A stretch of 48,294 nucleotides of DNA, taken from positions 1 through 48,294 of the forward strand of contig JAJXTH010000018.1 of assembly GCA_021783995.1 (NCBI GenBank), read 5' to 3'. How positions within the stretch are numbered: the stretch's first letter is position 1; each line of letters starts with the position of its first letter. A model generated the notes under the pieces. The model made no database searches. It had not been told where the DNA came from and was given only the letters and a program-made list of their open reading frames with translations. Shown here in pieces: positions 34,919-42,943 of the stretch. Made by a program: the position numbers and the translations under genes. This DNA comes from Pseudomonadota bacterium. GTDB lineage: Bacteria > Pseudomonadota > Gammaproteobacteria > Burkholderiales > Gallionellaceae.

Positions 34919-35863
34919 ATGAACGGTTTAAGCAAAGAATCAGTCACATTTCTTGAGATAGACGAGAGCGGGGATGCCCAGCGCATCGATAATTTCCTGT
35001 TCCGGCACCTCAAAGGCGTGCCGAAAAGCCACATTTACCGGATGTTGCGCGGAGAAGTGCGCGTGAACAAGAAACGCGTCGACCAGACCTACAGGCTGAA
35101 GTTGGGAGATATGCTGCGCATCCCGCCCGTGCGCGTGGCAAGGCAGGATGAAGTTCTGGAGGTCTACATACCCGCAGTCGAGTTGCCGGTTATCTATGAG
35201 GACGATGCACTGCTGGCGGTGAACAAGCCGGCGGGAATCGCGGTGCATGGCGGCAGCGGGGTAAGCTTCGGCGTGATCGAGCAGATGCGCAATGCCCGCC
35301 CGCAGGCAAAATTCCTGGAGCTCGTTCACAGGCTGGATAGGGAAACATCTGGCGTGCTGCTGCTCGCCAAGAAGCGCTCCGCATTGACCGCGATGCACGA
35401 AATCATGCGCGAAGGAAAAAGCGACAAGCGCTATCTTGCGCTGGTGCTGGGGCAATGGAACAATGCGCGTCAGCATGTCAGGCTGCCGCTATACAAATAC
35501 GACACGAAAGAGGGAGAGAAGCGCGTGATGGTGAAGGAGGGCGGGCAGGCCTCGCACACCATCTTCACGCTGCAGAAGAGCTGGCCGGGCTATAGTCTGC
35601 TCGAGGCGGAGCTCAAAACCGGACGCACCCACCAGATACGCGTTCATCTCTCCCACCTGGGGTTTCCGATCGCAGGCGACGACAAGTACGGCGATTTTGC
35701 GCGCAACAGGGAGCTGGCGAAACAGGGTCTGAAGCGCATGTTCCTGCATGCACAGAGCATAGCATTCAACCATCCGCTGACCGGAGAGGAGCTCAGGATC
35801 GAAGCGCCTCTGGCCTCGGAGCTGCAATGCTTCATAGCAAGGCTGGATGCGCAGGGTTCATGA
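34919..35863 (+). CDS. rluC: 23S rRNA pseudouridine synthase RluC
   Basis: A 314-residue RluA-family synthase with an N-terminal S4 domain (about 18-80; RIDNFLFRHLKGVPKSHIYRML) followed by the catalytic domain with the aspartate in VHRLDRETSGVLLLAKK. S4 plus the neighbouring rne gene points to RluC, which modifies U955, U2504 and U2580 of 23S rRNA in E. coli numbering. I chose the ATG at 34919, consistent with family N-termini; the frame is open to 34859. Shine-Dalgarno is weak. Confidence 0.93.
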   Translation: MNGLSKESVTFLEIDESGDAQRIDNFLFRHLKGVPKSHIYRMLRGEVRVNKKRVDQTYRLKLGDMLRIPPVRVARQDEVLEVYIPAVELPVIYEDDALLAVNKPAGIAVHGGSGVSFGVIEQMRNARPQAKFLELVHRLDRETSGVLLLAKKRSALTAMHEIMREGKSDKRYLALVLGQWNNARQHVRLPLYKYDTKEGEKRVMVKEGGQASHTIFTLQKSWPGYSLLEAELKTGRTHQIRVHLSHLGFPIAGDDKYGDFARNRELAKQGLKRMFLHAQSIAFNHPLTGEELRIEAPLASELQCFIARLDAQGS

Positions 35864-35875
35864 AAGAGGTGCTGC

Positions 35876-37186
35876 ATGGGCAAGTTACACCATATCATCA
35901 TCGCAGGCGGAGGCGCTGCAGGCCTTGAATTGGCGACCCAGCTGGGCAAAAAGCTTGGAAAAAAGGGGTTGGCTGAGATCACGCTGATAGACGCGAGCCG
36001 CACTCATATCTGGAAGCCCTTGCTGCACGAAGTCGCGGCAGGCACACTGGATTCGTCCGAGGACGAGCTGGAATATCTGGCGCAGGCGCGATGGAATCAT
36101 TTTCGATACCGCCTTGGGCGCGTGGTGGGGCTGGACCGGGAGCGCAAGGAAGTGCTGCTTGCGCCTACCCTGGACGATGCGGGGGTAGAGATCATTCCGG
36201 AGCGGCGCTTTTGTTATGACACGCTGGTGTTCGCGGTCGGCAGCCTGAGCAACGACTTCGGCATTCCCGGGGTGCAGCAGCATTGCCTCTTCCTTGACAG
36301 CACGGAACAGGCGGAACGCTTCCAGCAGAATCTGTTGAACAGCATGCTGCGCGCGCACACCCAGGACAGGCCGATCGAGCCAGGGCAACTGGATGTCGCG
36401 ATCGTGGGCGCAGGAGCGACCGGCGTCGAACTTGCAGCGCAGCTGCACCATGTCACGAGGCTGGTCTCGGCCTATGGCCTCGACACGATAGATCCTGCAA
36501 AGGACATCAGGATGCACATCGTGGAGGCAGGGCCCAATATCCTGCCTGCGCTTCCTTTGAGCCTTTCCAATGCGGTGATGCGCGAGCTGAACCGCCTGGG
36601 CGTTGCGGTTCACGTCAATCAGCGCGTCGTGGAAGTCAGCGAGCGAGGCATCGTGTCCGCATCGGGCATCGTGATTCCGGCGGCAATCAAGGTTTGGGCG
36701 GCGGGCATCAAGGCGCCTGCATTTCTTAAGGATATCGCAGGGCTTGAGACCAATCGCATGGACCAGCTGGTGGTCAGGCGCACCCTGCAGTGCACGCGCG
36801 ACGATGACATCTTTGCGATTGGAGACTGCGCGGCATGCCCGATGGACGAGATGGGGAACAATGTTCCGCCGCGCGCGCAGGCGGCGCACCAGCAGGCCTC
36901 GATTCTTTCCAGAACGCTTGCGCGGCGCATCAGGGATAAGCCGCCGCTCGAATACACCTACACGGATTTCGGCTCGCTCGTCGCGTTGGGAAAATACAGC
37001 ACGGTCGGCAATCTGATGGGTGGAATCGCGGGCTCCATGATGATCTCCGGCCTGATTGCGCGGCTCGTCTATCTCATGCTCTACAAGATGCATCAGGCAG
37101 CACTTTACGGATGGCCACGGGCGGTGCTTATCACGTTGCTGCATTTTCTGCGCCGTGGCATAGATCCGCAGGTGAAATTGCATTGA
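35876..37186 (+). CDS. ndh: NADH dehydrogenase type II
   Basis: A 436-residue NDH-2 flavoprotein that passes electrons from NADH to quinone without proton pumping. The FAD-binding GGGAAGLE (about 11-18) and NADH-binding VGAGATGVELA (about 177-187) Rossmann motifs are intact, as is IFAIGDCAACP near residue 320 where the FAD is contacted. The C-terminal 60 residues (GGIAGSMMISGLIARLVYLMLYK) form the amphipathic/membrane-association region. It follows rluC by 12 bp on the same strand. Confidence 0.95.
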   Translation: MGKLHHIIIAGGGAAGLELATQLGKKLGKKGLAEITLIDASRTHIWKPLLHEVAAGTLDSSEDELEYLAQARWNHFRYRLGRVVGLDRERKEVLLAPTLDDAGVEIIPERRFCYDTLVFAVGSLSNDFGIPGVQQHCLFLDSTEQAERFQQNLLNSMLRAHTQDRPIEPGQLDVAIVGAGATGVELAAQLHHVTRLVSAYGLDTIDPAKDIRMHIVEAGPNILPALPLSLSNAVMRELNRLGVAVHVNQRVVEVSERGIVSASGIVIPAAIKVWAAGIKAPAFLKDIAGLETNRMDQLVVRRTLQCTRDDDIFAIGDCAACPMDEMGNNVPPRAQAAHQQASILSRTLARRIRDKPPLEYTYTDFGSLVALGKYSTVGNLMGGIAGSMMISGLIARLVYLMLYKMHQAALYGWPRAVLITLLHFLRRGIDPQVKLH

Positions 37187-37315
37187 AGCCCGAACCGGCA
37201 GTGTTATCGGTTAGAATCAGCTGCCTGCCGTCAGGCGGGCAGCGTGAAATCGCCGTCGCAGTGTGGTTGTTCCGTCGCGGTATCTTTTGCCTTGAATGCA
37301 ATTGAAAGGGAAATC

Positions 37316-37888
37316 GTGGGAATCTTCGATAGTATACGGTCGCTTTTTGGCAAGGCTGCCCCGCAACCCGGCATTGAAGAGGCGCCTCCAATCATCAACG
37401 AGCGCAGGAAGAGGAAGCGGCAGAATGCAAGGGATGAAACGCGTGCGCTGATCGTCGACGATTCGCGCACCGTGGTGTTCGCCCTGAAGAAGATATTGCG
37501 CTCGGCGGGCTTCATCACCTTCGAGGCATTGGATGCCGATGCTGCGATAGACCTTGCGCGCGCGGAAAAGCCCGATCTGATCTTTCTCGACATCATCCTG
37601 CCAGGCGCCAACGGCTTTTCGGTGTTGCGGACGTTGCGCCGCGACCCTGAGACACGCCACATACCCGTCATCATGATCAGCGGCAACGAGCAGGCGACCG
37701 AGCTTTTCTTCGGCAGCCGCATCGGCGCCGACGATTTCATGAAGAAGCCTTTTTCGCGCTTCGAGGTGTTTGCGCGCATAGAGCGTCTGCTCGATTCCGA
37801 CATGGTTCCGCGCCGCAAGGCTGTCCCGCCCGAGGGTGATGCCGAAAAGGCGGGATTGCACGAAGCGCCGCCACCCCTTTCAACCTGA
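37316..37888 (+). CDS. Single-domain response regulator with N-terminal extension
   Basis: A 190-residue protein with a GTG start; GAAAGGG lies 5 nt before it, and the plus-strand ATG further up lacks a ribosome site. Residues 1-42 are a basic, charged linker (ERRKRKRQNARDE). The receiver domain spans about 43-160, with the acidic pair D48/D49 in LIVDDS, phospho-acceptor D92 in IFLDIILPG, S122 and K144 in FMKKPF all present. No output domain follows, so it is CheY/PilH-like, possibly for motility, pili or diguanylate signalling. No histidine kinase is adjacent. The last 9 bp overlap the convergent EamA gene. Confidence 0.88.
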   Translation: MGIFDSIRSLFGKAAPQPGIEEAPPIINERRKRKRQNARDETRALIVDDSRTVVFALKKILRSAGFITFEALDADAAIDLARAEKPDLIFLDIILPGANGFSVLRTLRRDPETRHIPVIMISGNEQATELFFGSRIGADDFMKKPFSRFEVFARIERLLDSDMVPRRKAVPPEGDAEKAGLHEAPPPLST

Positions 37889-38752
37889 AGGTTTTGCGCC
37901 CAGCAGCGCGCCCAGAGTGACCGCTCCCAAGCCAGCCAGCGTGAGCAGGGATAGCGGCTCATTCAAAACAGGTACCGCCGCCAGCGCAGCCAGTCCCGGT
38001 ACGACAGCCATCAAAAGCGTCACCGTCTGCGGGCCGAGTTTTTTTACTGCAAAAGCGTAGAGCATCATCGCGACGAATACGACCAGAATGCCCTGATAGA
38101 TCGCCTGCATCGCGATCTCGGAAATGGGAGCCTTGCTAAGCGTGCTGGGCAAAAACAGCCACCAGGCAGGAAGATACAGGATTGCGCTGCCCAGCGTCGT
38201 GCTCACCGCTGCGGTCAGCGGAGGCACAGGATGGCGTCGCAGCAGCAGCGTGAAGATCGCCCACGAGGATGATCCGCAAAGAAACAGCAGGTCGCCCAGC
38301 ATCTGCATGCCGGTCAGATGTGATCCGCGCGAGAGCGTGTCGGTGGCGGTCAGCGCGATGCCCGTGAAAACCAGCGCCAGCGCGGCGCGCTGCGAAGGAG
38401 TAGGCTTGTGCCTGAGCCAAAGCCAGGCGATCAGCGCCGTGGTGAACGGCAATGCACCGGGCAACAGTACCGCAGCATGGGCTGCAGGCGCCATGCGGAA
38501 GGCGACATACACCGCGACGGCATAGCCCACGCCGCCGAAAAGCGAGAACAGCAGGACCACCTTGAGCGGTGGCAGGGTCACGCGCGGCAGAAAGAAGATC
38601 GCGATCAGCGCGCCCACGCCGAAGCGCAACGCGGTCACATCCCAGCCTGTCAATATCCCCTTTCCCCCATGGCGGCTGACCAGGATGAAGCCTGCCCAGA
38701 TGCAGATGGTGAAGAAGACGGCGATCAGGCCGCTGCGCGATGTACTGTTCAT
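37880..38752 (-). CDS. EamA/DMT-superfamily transporter
   Basis: A 290-residue integral membrane protein with ten predicted helices arranged as two EamA repeats (about 5-135 and 150-285). Glycine-rich helices such as [16 protein letters not shown] and the closing [18 protein letters not shown] fit the RhaT/EamA drug-metabolite exporters. The substrate cannot be deduced. It lies downstream of rlmM with a 24-bp gap on the same strand, so likely co-transcribed. Its stop overlaps that of the response regulator gene. Confidence 0.88.
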   Translation of the reverse strand: MNSTSRSGLIAVFFTICIWAGFILVSRHGGKGILTGWDVTALRFGVGALIAIFFLPRVTLPPLKVVLLFSLFGGVGYAVAVYVAFRMAPAAHAAVLLPGALPFTTALIAWLWLRHKPTPSQRAALALVFTGIALTATDTLSRGSHLTGMQMLGDLLFLCGSSSWAIFTLLLRRHPVPPLTAAVSTTLGSAILYLPAWWLFLPSTLSKAPISEIAMQAIYQGILVVFVAMMLYAFAVKKLGPQTVTLLMAVVPGLAALAAVPVLNEPLSLLTLAGLGAVTLGALLGAKPSG

Positions 38753-38776
38753 GTCGTTCCCGGTCGGGTTGAGGGG

Positions 38777-39901
38777 TCAGTGCCTGGTGCGCGTGAGGAA
38801 GACCGTGATCTCTTCCCGGTCGTGGTAGAGCTGCCTGGCGATCATCTTGTAGTTGATGCCTTCCATTTCCAGCCTGGCACGGATGCCGTCCAGCGCGGCG
38901 CTGGCCGCCGCCACGCGCTGCTTCATCGGCAGCTTGAGGTTGAAGATCGCATGCCTGCACCAGCCATGCGCAATCCAGTTGCCGACGAGCTCGGATACTC
39001 GGGCGGGTTTCTCGATCATGTCGCAGATCAGCCAGTCTGCTGCCTTGCGCGGCGCAAAGCGGAAGCCGTCCTGCTTCAGGTGTTCGACCAGCGGATGTCT
39101 CGCCATCGAGCCTTTCATCGGACCGTTGTCCACCGCAGTCACGCGTATTCCTCTCTTTACCATCTGCCAGGTCCATCCGCCGGGCGCGGCACCCAGATCG
39201 ACCGCGGTCATGCCGGATCGCAACAGCCTTTTCTGTTCCGCCTTGTCCATGAAGACATCGATCGCTTCCGCGAGTTTCAGCGTCGAGCGGCTGGGCGCGT
39301 CCGGGGGCATGGACTGGCGGTTGATGCCCATCATGAAGGGAGAGCTGTTGAAAGGATCGCTCGTGCCCGTGATTGCCGTGGACTTGTCGGGAAAGAAGAC
39401 ATGCAATCGCGGCAGATGTCTGTCGTCGATCAGAAGTCCCTGTTCCCTGAGCGCGGCTTCCAGCAGCGGCTGAAATCGCCGGGTGAAGGACGAAAGCGCC
39501 TTGCCTTCGTTGGTGTCCGGCACTTCAAGCCAGATCGCGCCGAAGTTGCCTTGCGGGAGCGCTTCGAGTATCGGCGTCAAACGATCTCGTTCGGGCAGTT
39601 CCCCGATCAGGCTGTGCATGCGGACCAACTGCCTCGCGAATATCAGATCGCGGTGCGTGAGAGTCTGCCCGTTCAGCGCGACGACAACATGGCCGGTGTC
39701 TGCAACGAGCGCGGGTTGCTCGGCCAGGATGGGGCGCTGCATCCTGGCCTGGTTCAGCGCTTCTTCCGCGCAGTCCTTCTCAAAGCCGGCGCGGCAATAC
39801 AGCAGCCAGCGCTCGGAGACAGTGCTGCCAGGCTTTTTTTCGGACTGGAGCGGAATGCTGTTTCGGACAGGTTCGCTGCCGGATTTCTTTGTCGTTCGCA
39901 T
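38777..39901 (-). CDS. rlmM: 23S rRNA C2498 2'-O-ribose methyltransferase
   Basis: A protein of about 374 residues (RlmM is normally near 366). An N-terminal THUMP-like region ([21 protein letters not shown]) is followed by a SAM-dependent methyltransferase fold with [17 protein letters not shown] as motif I, then [12 protein letters not shown] and the catalytic lysine in [10 protein letters not shown]. Start is uncertain: the ATG at 39901 has no Shine-Dalgarno and gives a 28-residue extension over typical homologues, so an internal start is possible. It is divergent from the rpsF operon, whose promoter begins about 30 bp away. Confidence 0.93.
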   Translation of the reverse strand: MRTTKKSGSEPVRNSIPLQSEKKPGSTVSERWLLYCRAGFEKDCAEEALNQARMQRPILAEQPALVADTGHVVVALNGQTLTHRDLIFARQLVRMHSLIGELPERDRLTPILEALPQGNFGAIWLEVPDTNEGKALSSFTRRFQPLLEAALREQGLLIDDRHLPRLHVFFPDKSTAITGTSDPFNSSPFMMGINRQSMPPDAPSRSTLKLAEAIDVFMDKAEQKRLLRSGMTAVDLGAAPGGWTWQMVKRGIRVTAVDNGPMKGSMARHPLVEHLKQDGFRFAPRKAADWLICDMIEKPARVSELVGNWIAHGWCRHAIFNLKLPMKQRVAAASAALDGIRARLEMEGINYKMIARQLYHDREEITVFLTRTRH

Positions 39902-39932
39902 GACGCATTGTCGCACGAAATCCGGATTTTGC

Positions 39933-39960
39933 TTGACGATTCCGTATATTCCGTTATAAT
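39933..39960 (+). promoter_or_regulatory. Strong sigma-70 promoter of the rpsF operon
   Basis: TTGACG (39933-39938), a 16-bp spacer and consensus TATAAT (39955-39960). Expected start near 39967, leaving a leader of about 80 nt that contains a short hairpin (AAGCC with GGCTT around 39973-39990) and a CCG-containing segment; an S6:S18 autoregulatory motif may lie here, which is not shown. Confidence 0.75.
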
Positions 39961-40045
39961 CCGCGCCCCTGCAAAGCCGACTATGGCTTGCAACCTTGCT
40001 CCACCGTCCTTCATGTCGGGGGGCTTTAAACCACAAGGAGATGTA

Positions 40046-40426
40046 ATGCGACATTATGAAATCGTGTTTATCGTGCATCCCGATCAGAGCGAACAGGTAC
40101 CCGCGATGATCGAGCGCTATCGCACGCTGGTGACTTCCAAGGGAGGTCAGATTCATCGTCTGGAAGACTGGGGCCGCCGCCAACTGGCCTACGCCATCCA
40201 GAAGATACACAAGGCACACTATGTGCTGATGAACATCGAATGCAACCAGGAAACGCTGGATGAGCTCGAGCATGCGTTCCGCTTCAACGATGCAGTCCTG
40301 CGCCATCTGACCGTCAAGACCAAGGCGGCCGTCACTGTTCCTTCCGCAATGATGAAGGAAGAGAAGTCCCGTTCCGTGCTGAGCGAGGATCTTCCACAGG
40401 GCAGGGATGAAAGCGTAGAAGCCTAA
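40046..40426 (+). CDS. rpsF: Small ribosomal subunit protein bS6
   Basis: A 126-residue S6 protein starting [17 protein letters not shown], with the conserved [20 protein letters not shown]. The C-terminal tail after residue 100 is acidic, as usual. The site AAGGAG is followed by ATGTAATG: the first ATG (40041) would stop at once, and the true start is the second, at 40046, which alone gives the S6 N-terminus. First gene of the rpsF-rpsR-rplI operon. Confidence 0.97.
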   Translation: MRHYEIVFIVHPDQSEQVPAMIERYRTLVTSKGGQIHRLEDWGRRQLAYAIQKIHKAHYVLMNIECNQETLDELEHAFRFNDAVLRHLTVKTKAAVTVPSAMMKEEKSRSVLSEDLPQGRDESVEA

Positions 40427-40453
40427 TCGCACATATATATCGAAGGGAATATC

Positions 40454-40729
40454 ATGGCTCGTCCATCAAGCAAAAGCACCGATGACAAGAAGAAGCGTTT
40501 TTCTCGCAACAACCTGTTCAAGCGCCGCAAGTTCTGCCGCTTCACGGTCGAGAAGATCGCGGAAGTGGATTACAAGGACGTGAATATCCTGAAGGAATTC
40601 ATCTCCGAAAACGGCAAGCTGATTCCGGCTCGCATCACAGGCACCAAGACGCGCTACCAGCGCCAGTTGAGCACTGCCGTGAAGCGCGCGCGTTTCCTGG
40701 CCTTGCTGCCTTACACTGATTTGCACTAG
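40454..40729 (+). CDS. rpsR: Small ribosomal subunit protein bS18
   Basis: A 91-residue S18 protein, which binds as a heterodimer with S6. The core [21 protein letters not shown] and the C-terminal ARFLALLPY are typical. The N-terminus is Lys/Ser-rich. It follows rpsF by only 27 bp; the primosomal gene priB, which often lies between rpsF and rpsR in betaproteobacteria, is absent. Confidence 0.97.
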   Translation: MARPSSKSTDDKKKRFSRNNLFKRRKFCRFTVEKIAEVDYKDVNILKEFISENGKLIPARITGTKTRYQRQLSTAVKRARFLALLPYTDLH

Positions 40730-40738
40730 GAGCATTTC

Positions 40739-41188
40739 ATGCAAATAATTCTGATGGAAAAAGTAATCAACCTGGGTCAACTGGGTGACGTAGTCAAGGT
40801 CAAGAACGGCTATGCGCGCAACTTCCTGATACCGCAAGGCATGGCCAAGCGCGCGACGGATGCCAACATAGCCGAATTCGAGGCACGCCGCGCTGATATC
40901 GTCGCAGCAGCACAGGCGAAGCTTGCCGATGCGCAATCCAAGGGAGAAAAGCTCGAGGGTCTCACGGTTCAGATCACCCAGAAGGCAGGGGTAGATGGCC
41001 GTCTGTTCGGTTCGGTCACCAATGCGGACATCGCGACCGCGCTTGTTGAGCTGGGTTTCGAGATCGACAAGGCGCAGGTGCGCATGGCCGAAGGCCACCT
41101 GAAGAGCGTGGGCGATCATCCGGTGAGCGTGCAGCTGCACACCGATGTCGCGGCAAACATCACGGTCTCGGTGCTCGGAGAACAGTAA
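40739..41188 (+). CDS. rplI: Large ribosomal subunit protein bL9
   Basis: A 149-residue L9. The N-terminal domain ([32 protein letters not shown], shown in part) leads to the long connecting helix and a C-terminal domain with [14 protein letters not shown]. Full family length. Starts 9 bp after rpsR, and an intrinsic terminator follows at 41216. Confidence 0.97.
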   Translation: MQIILMEKVINLGQLGDVVKVKNGYARNFLIPQGMAKRATDANIAEFEARRADIVAAAQAKLADAQSKGEKLEGLTVQITQKAGVDGRLFGSVTNADIATALVELGFEIDKAQVRMAEGHLKSVGDHPVSVQLHTDVAANITVSVLGEQ

Positions 41189-41215
41189 TACTGTTTATTG
41201 CGAAGAAAACAAATT

Positions 41216-41239
41216 AAGGACTGGAAACAGTCCTTTTTT
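41216..41239 (+). terminator. Intrinsic terminator after rplI
   Basis: AAGGACTG (41216-41223), loop GAAA, CAGTCCTT (41228-41235) followed by a T tract. Ends the rpsF operon before dnaB. Confidence 0.9.
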
Positions 41240-41290
41240 GTTTTGTGCGGGGCAAGGTAAAATACGTTTTCTGAAGCTCCGGGTACCACC

Positions 41291-42667
41291 ATGCAAAACA
41301 GTCCAGATGTGCAAATCGACCAGATCAAACTGCCTCCGCATTCCGTGGAGGCCGAGCAATCGGTGCTCGGCGGGCTGATGCTGGAATCCTCTGCACTGGA
41401 CAGAATCAGCGACCTCATCACCGAAGAAGATTTCTACCGTCGCGAGCATCGCCTGATCTACCGCCAGATCGTGAAGATGAGCGAGCAGGCCAAGCCTGTG
41501 GATGTGATCACCGTCGCCGAGGCGCTTGAAAACAGCAGCGAGCTCGAGAAGGCGGGCGGGCTTGCATACCTCGGGAGTCTGGTGCAGAACGTGCCTTCCG
41601 CAGCCAACGTGCGGCGCTACGGCGAGATCGTGCGCGAGCGCTCCATCATGCGCAAGCTGGCCGAAGTGGGCACCGACATCGCAGCCAGCGCCTACAATCC
41701 GACGGGGCGCGATGCCGCGCAACTGCTCGACGAGGCCGAAGGCAAGGTGTTCGAGATCGCCGAGTCGGGCGCCAAGGGAAAGTCCGGATTCATGGCGATG
41801 CCGCCGCTGCTGACCCAGGTGGTCGAACGCATAGAGACGCTTTACGGACGCGAAGACAGCAGCGATGTGACCGGCACGCCGACGGGCTTCGTCGATCTCG
41901 ACAGGATGACTTCCGGCCTGCAGCCAGGCGATCTCGTGATCGTGGCAGGAAGGCCCAGCATGGGCAAGACGGCCTTTTCGATCAACATCGCGGAGAATGT
42001 CGCGCTGGACAGCAAGCTTCCGGTGGCGATCTTCAGCATGGAGATGGGGGGCGCCCAGCTCGTGATGCGCATGCTGGGGTCTGTCGGCAAGCTCGACCAG
42101 CAGGTCATGCGTTCGGGAAGGCTGGGGGATGATGACTGGGGAAGGCTCACGCATGCGCTGGGCAAGCTGAACGATGCGCCGATATTCATTGACGAGACCC
42201 CGGGGCTTTCCTCGCTCGATCTGCGCGCGCGCGTGCGCAGGCTGCACCGGCAGCAGGGAAAGCTCGGCCTGATCGTGGTGGACTATCTGCAGCTGATGAG
42301 CTCGAATGTGGGCAAGGCAAGCGAGAACCGCGCGACCGAGATATCGGAGATTTCGCGGGGATTGAAGAGTCTGGCGAAGGAGTTGCACTGTCCGGTGATC
42401 GCGCTCTCGCAGCTGAATCGCAGCCTGGAACAGCGCCCCAACAAGCGTCCTGTGATGTCTGACCTGCGCGAATCCGGCGCGATCGAGCAGGACGCGGATC
42501 TGATCCTCTTCATCTACCGCGACGAAGTGTACAACAAGGAATCTCCGGACAAGGGCAAGGCCGAGATCATCATAGGCAAGCAGCGCAACGGTCCGATAGG
42601 CACGGTCGCGCTCGCCTTCAGGGGCGAATACACGCGCTTCGACGACCTCGCGCAGAGCGGTTATTGA
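41291..42667 (+). CDS. dnaB: Replicative DNA helicase DnaB
   Basis: A 458-residue hexameric helicase. The N-terminal domain (PPHSVEAEQSVLGGLML) mediates primase interaction; the RecA-like domain has Walker A GRPSMGKTAFS (about 217-227), Walker B VVDYLQLMS and the arginine finger region toward the C-terminus. No intein interrupts the gene. TAAAAT about 30 bp upstream of the ATG could be its own -10, since a terminator separates it from rplI. Confidence 0.97.
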   Translation: MQNSPDVQIDQIKLPPHSVEAEQSVLGGLMLESSALDRISDLITEEDFYRREHRLIYRQIVKMSEQAKPVDVITVAEALENSSELEKAGGLAYLGSLVQNVPSAANVRRYGEIVRERSIMRKLAEVGTDIAASAYNPTGRDAAQLLDEAEGKVFEIAESGAKGKSGFMAMPPLLTQVVERIETLYGREDSSDVTGTPTGFVDLDRMTSGLQPGDLVIVAGRPSMGKTAFSINIAENVALDSKLPVAIFSMEMGGAQLVMRMLGSVGKLDQQVMRSGRLGDDDWGRLTHALGKLNDAPIFIDETPGLSSLDLRARVRRLHRQQGKLGLIVVDYLQLMSSNVGKASENRATEISEISRGLKSLAKELHCPVIALSQLNRSLEQRPNKRPVMSDLRESGAIEQDADLILFIYRDEVYNKESPDKGKAEIIIGKQRNGPIGTVALAFRGEYTRFDDLAQSGY

Positions 42668-42686
42668 ATTTTTCATGGAATAAAGT

Positions 42687-42715
42687 TTGAAGTGGGCCGG
42701 AGTTTCGGCTACAAT
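42687..42715 (+). promoter_or_regulatory. Promoter of tRNA-Val
   Basis: TTGAAG (42687-42692), 17-bp spacer, TACAAT (42710-42715), about 15 nt before the mature 5' end of the tRNA. Confidence 0.75.
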
Positions 42716-42729
42716 GCGCGCTCTTCAAC

Positions 42730-42806
42730 AGGCGCGTAGCTCAGCTGGTTAGAGCACCACCTTGACATGGTGGGGGTCGTTGGTTCGAGTCCAATCGCGC
42801 CTACCA
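42730..42806 (+). tRNA. tRNA-Val (anticodon GAC)
   Basis: A full cloverleaf: acceptor stem AGGCGCG (42730-42736) with CGCGCCT (42796-42802), D stem GCTC/GAGC, anticodon stem CCACC/GGTGG around loop TTGACAT with anticodon GAC, T arm with loop TTCGAGT, discriminator A and encoded CCA (42804-42806). Reads GUC/GUU valine codons. Confidence 0.96.
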
Positions 42807-42811
42807 ACAAC

Positions 42812-42846
42812 AACGGGTTAGATCGAAAAAGGTCTGGCCCGTTTTT
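42812..42846 (+). terminator. Terminator after tRNA-Val
   Basis: AACGGGTTAGA (42812-42822) pairs with TCTGGCCCGTT (42833-42843), including two G-T pairs, followed by TTTTT. Confidence 0.8.
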
Positions 42847-42865
42847 ATTTCGGGGCGGGGATTTG

Positions 42866-42937
42866 ATGTTTTCCTTCGAGACGGATCATCCTGAAACGGC
42901 AGAACAGGATCTGAATCCCATGACCTGCATCCTGTAG
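42866..42937 (+). other. Short 23-codon open frame before priA
   Basis: ATG at 42866, TAG at 42935-42937, 6 bases before the priA ATG. The encoded peptide starts MFSFETDHPETAEQD. The spacing suggests a possible leader peptide coupled to priA, but the ribosome site is weak and it may be chance. Confidence 0.2.
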
Positions 42938-42943
42938 TCCCTC

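Noticed and set aside
35885..37183. A 432-codon open frame on the strand opposite ndh
   Set aside because: It is the antisense shadow of a gene with complete NDH-2 motifs; the translation is His/Arg/Gln-rich with no domain.
41431..42600. Intein or phage insertion in dnaB
   Set aside because: DnaB is 458 residues with uninterrupted Walker motifs, the normal length.
41195..42676. A 493-codon open frame opposite dnaB
   Set aside because: Antisense shadow produced by G+C-rich codon use; dnaB motifs on the plus strand are intact.
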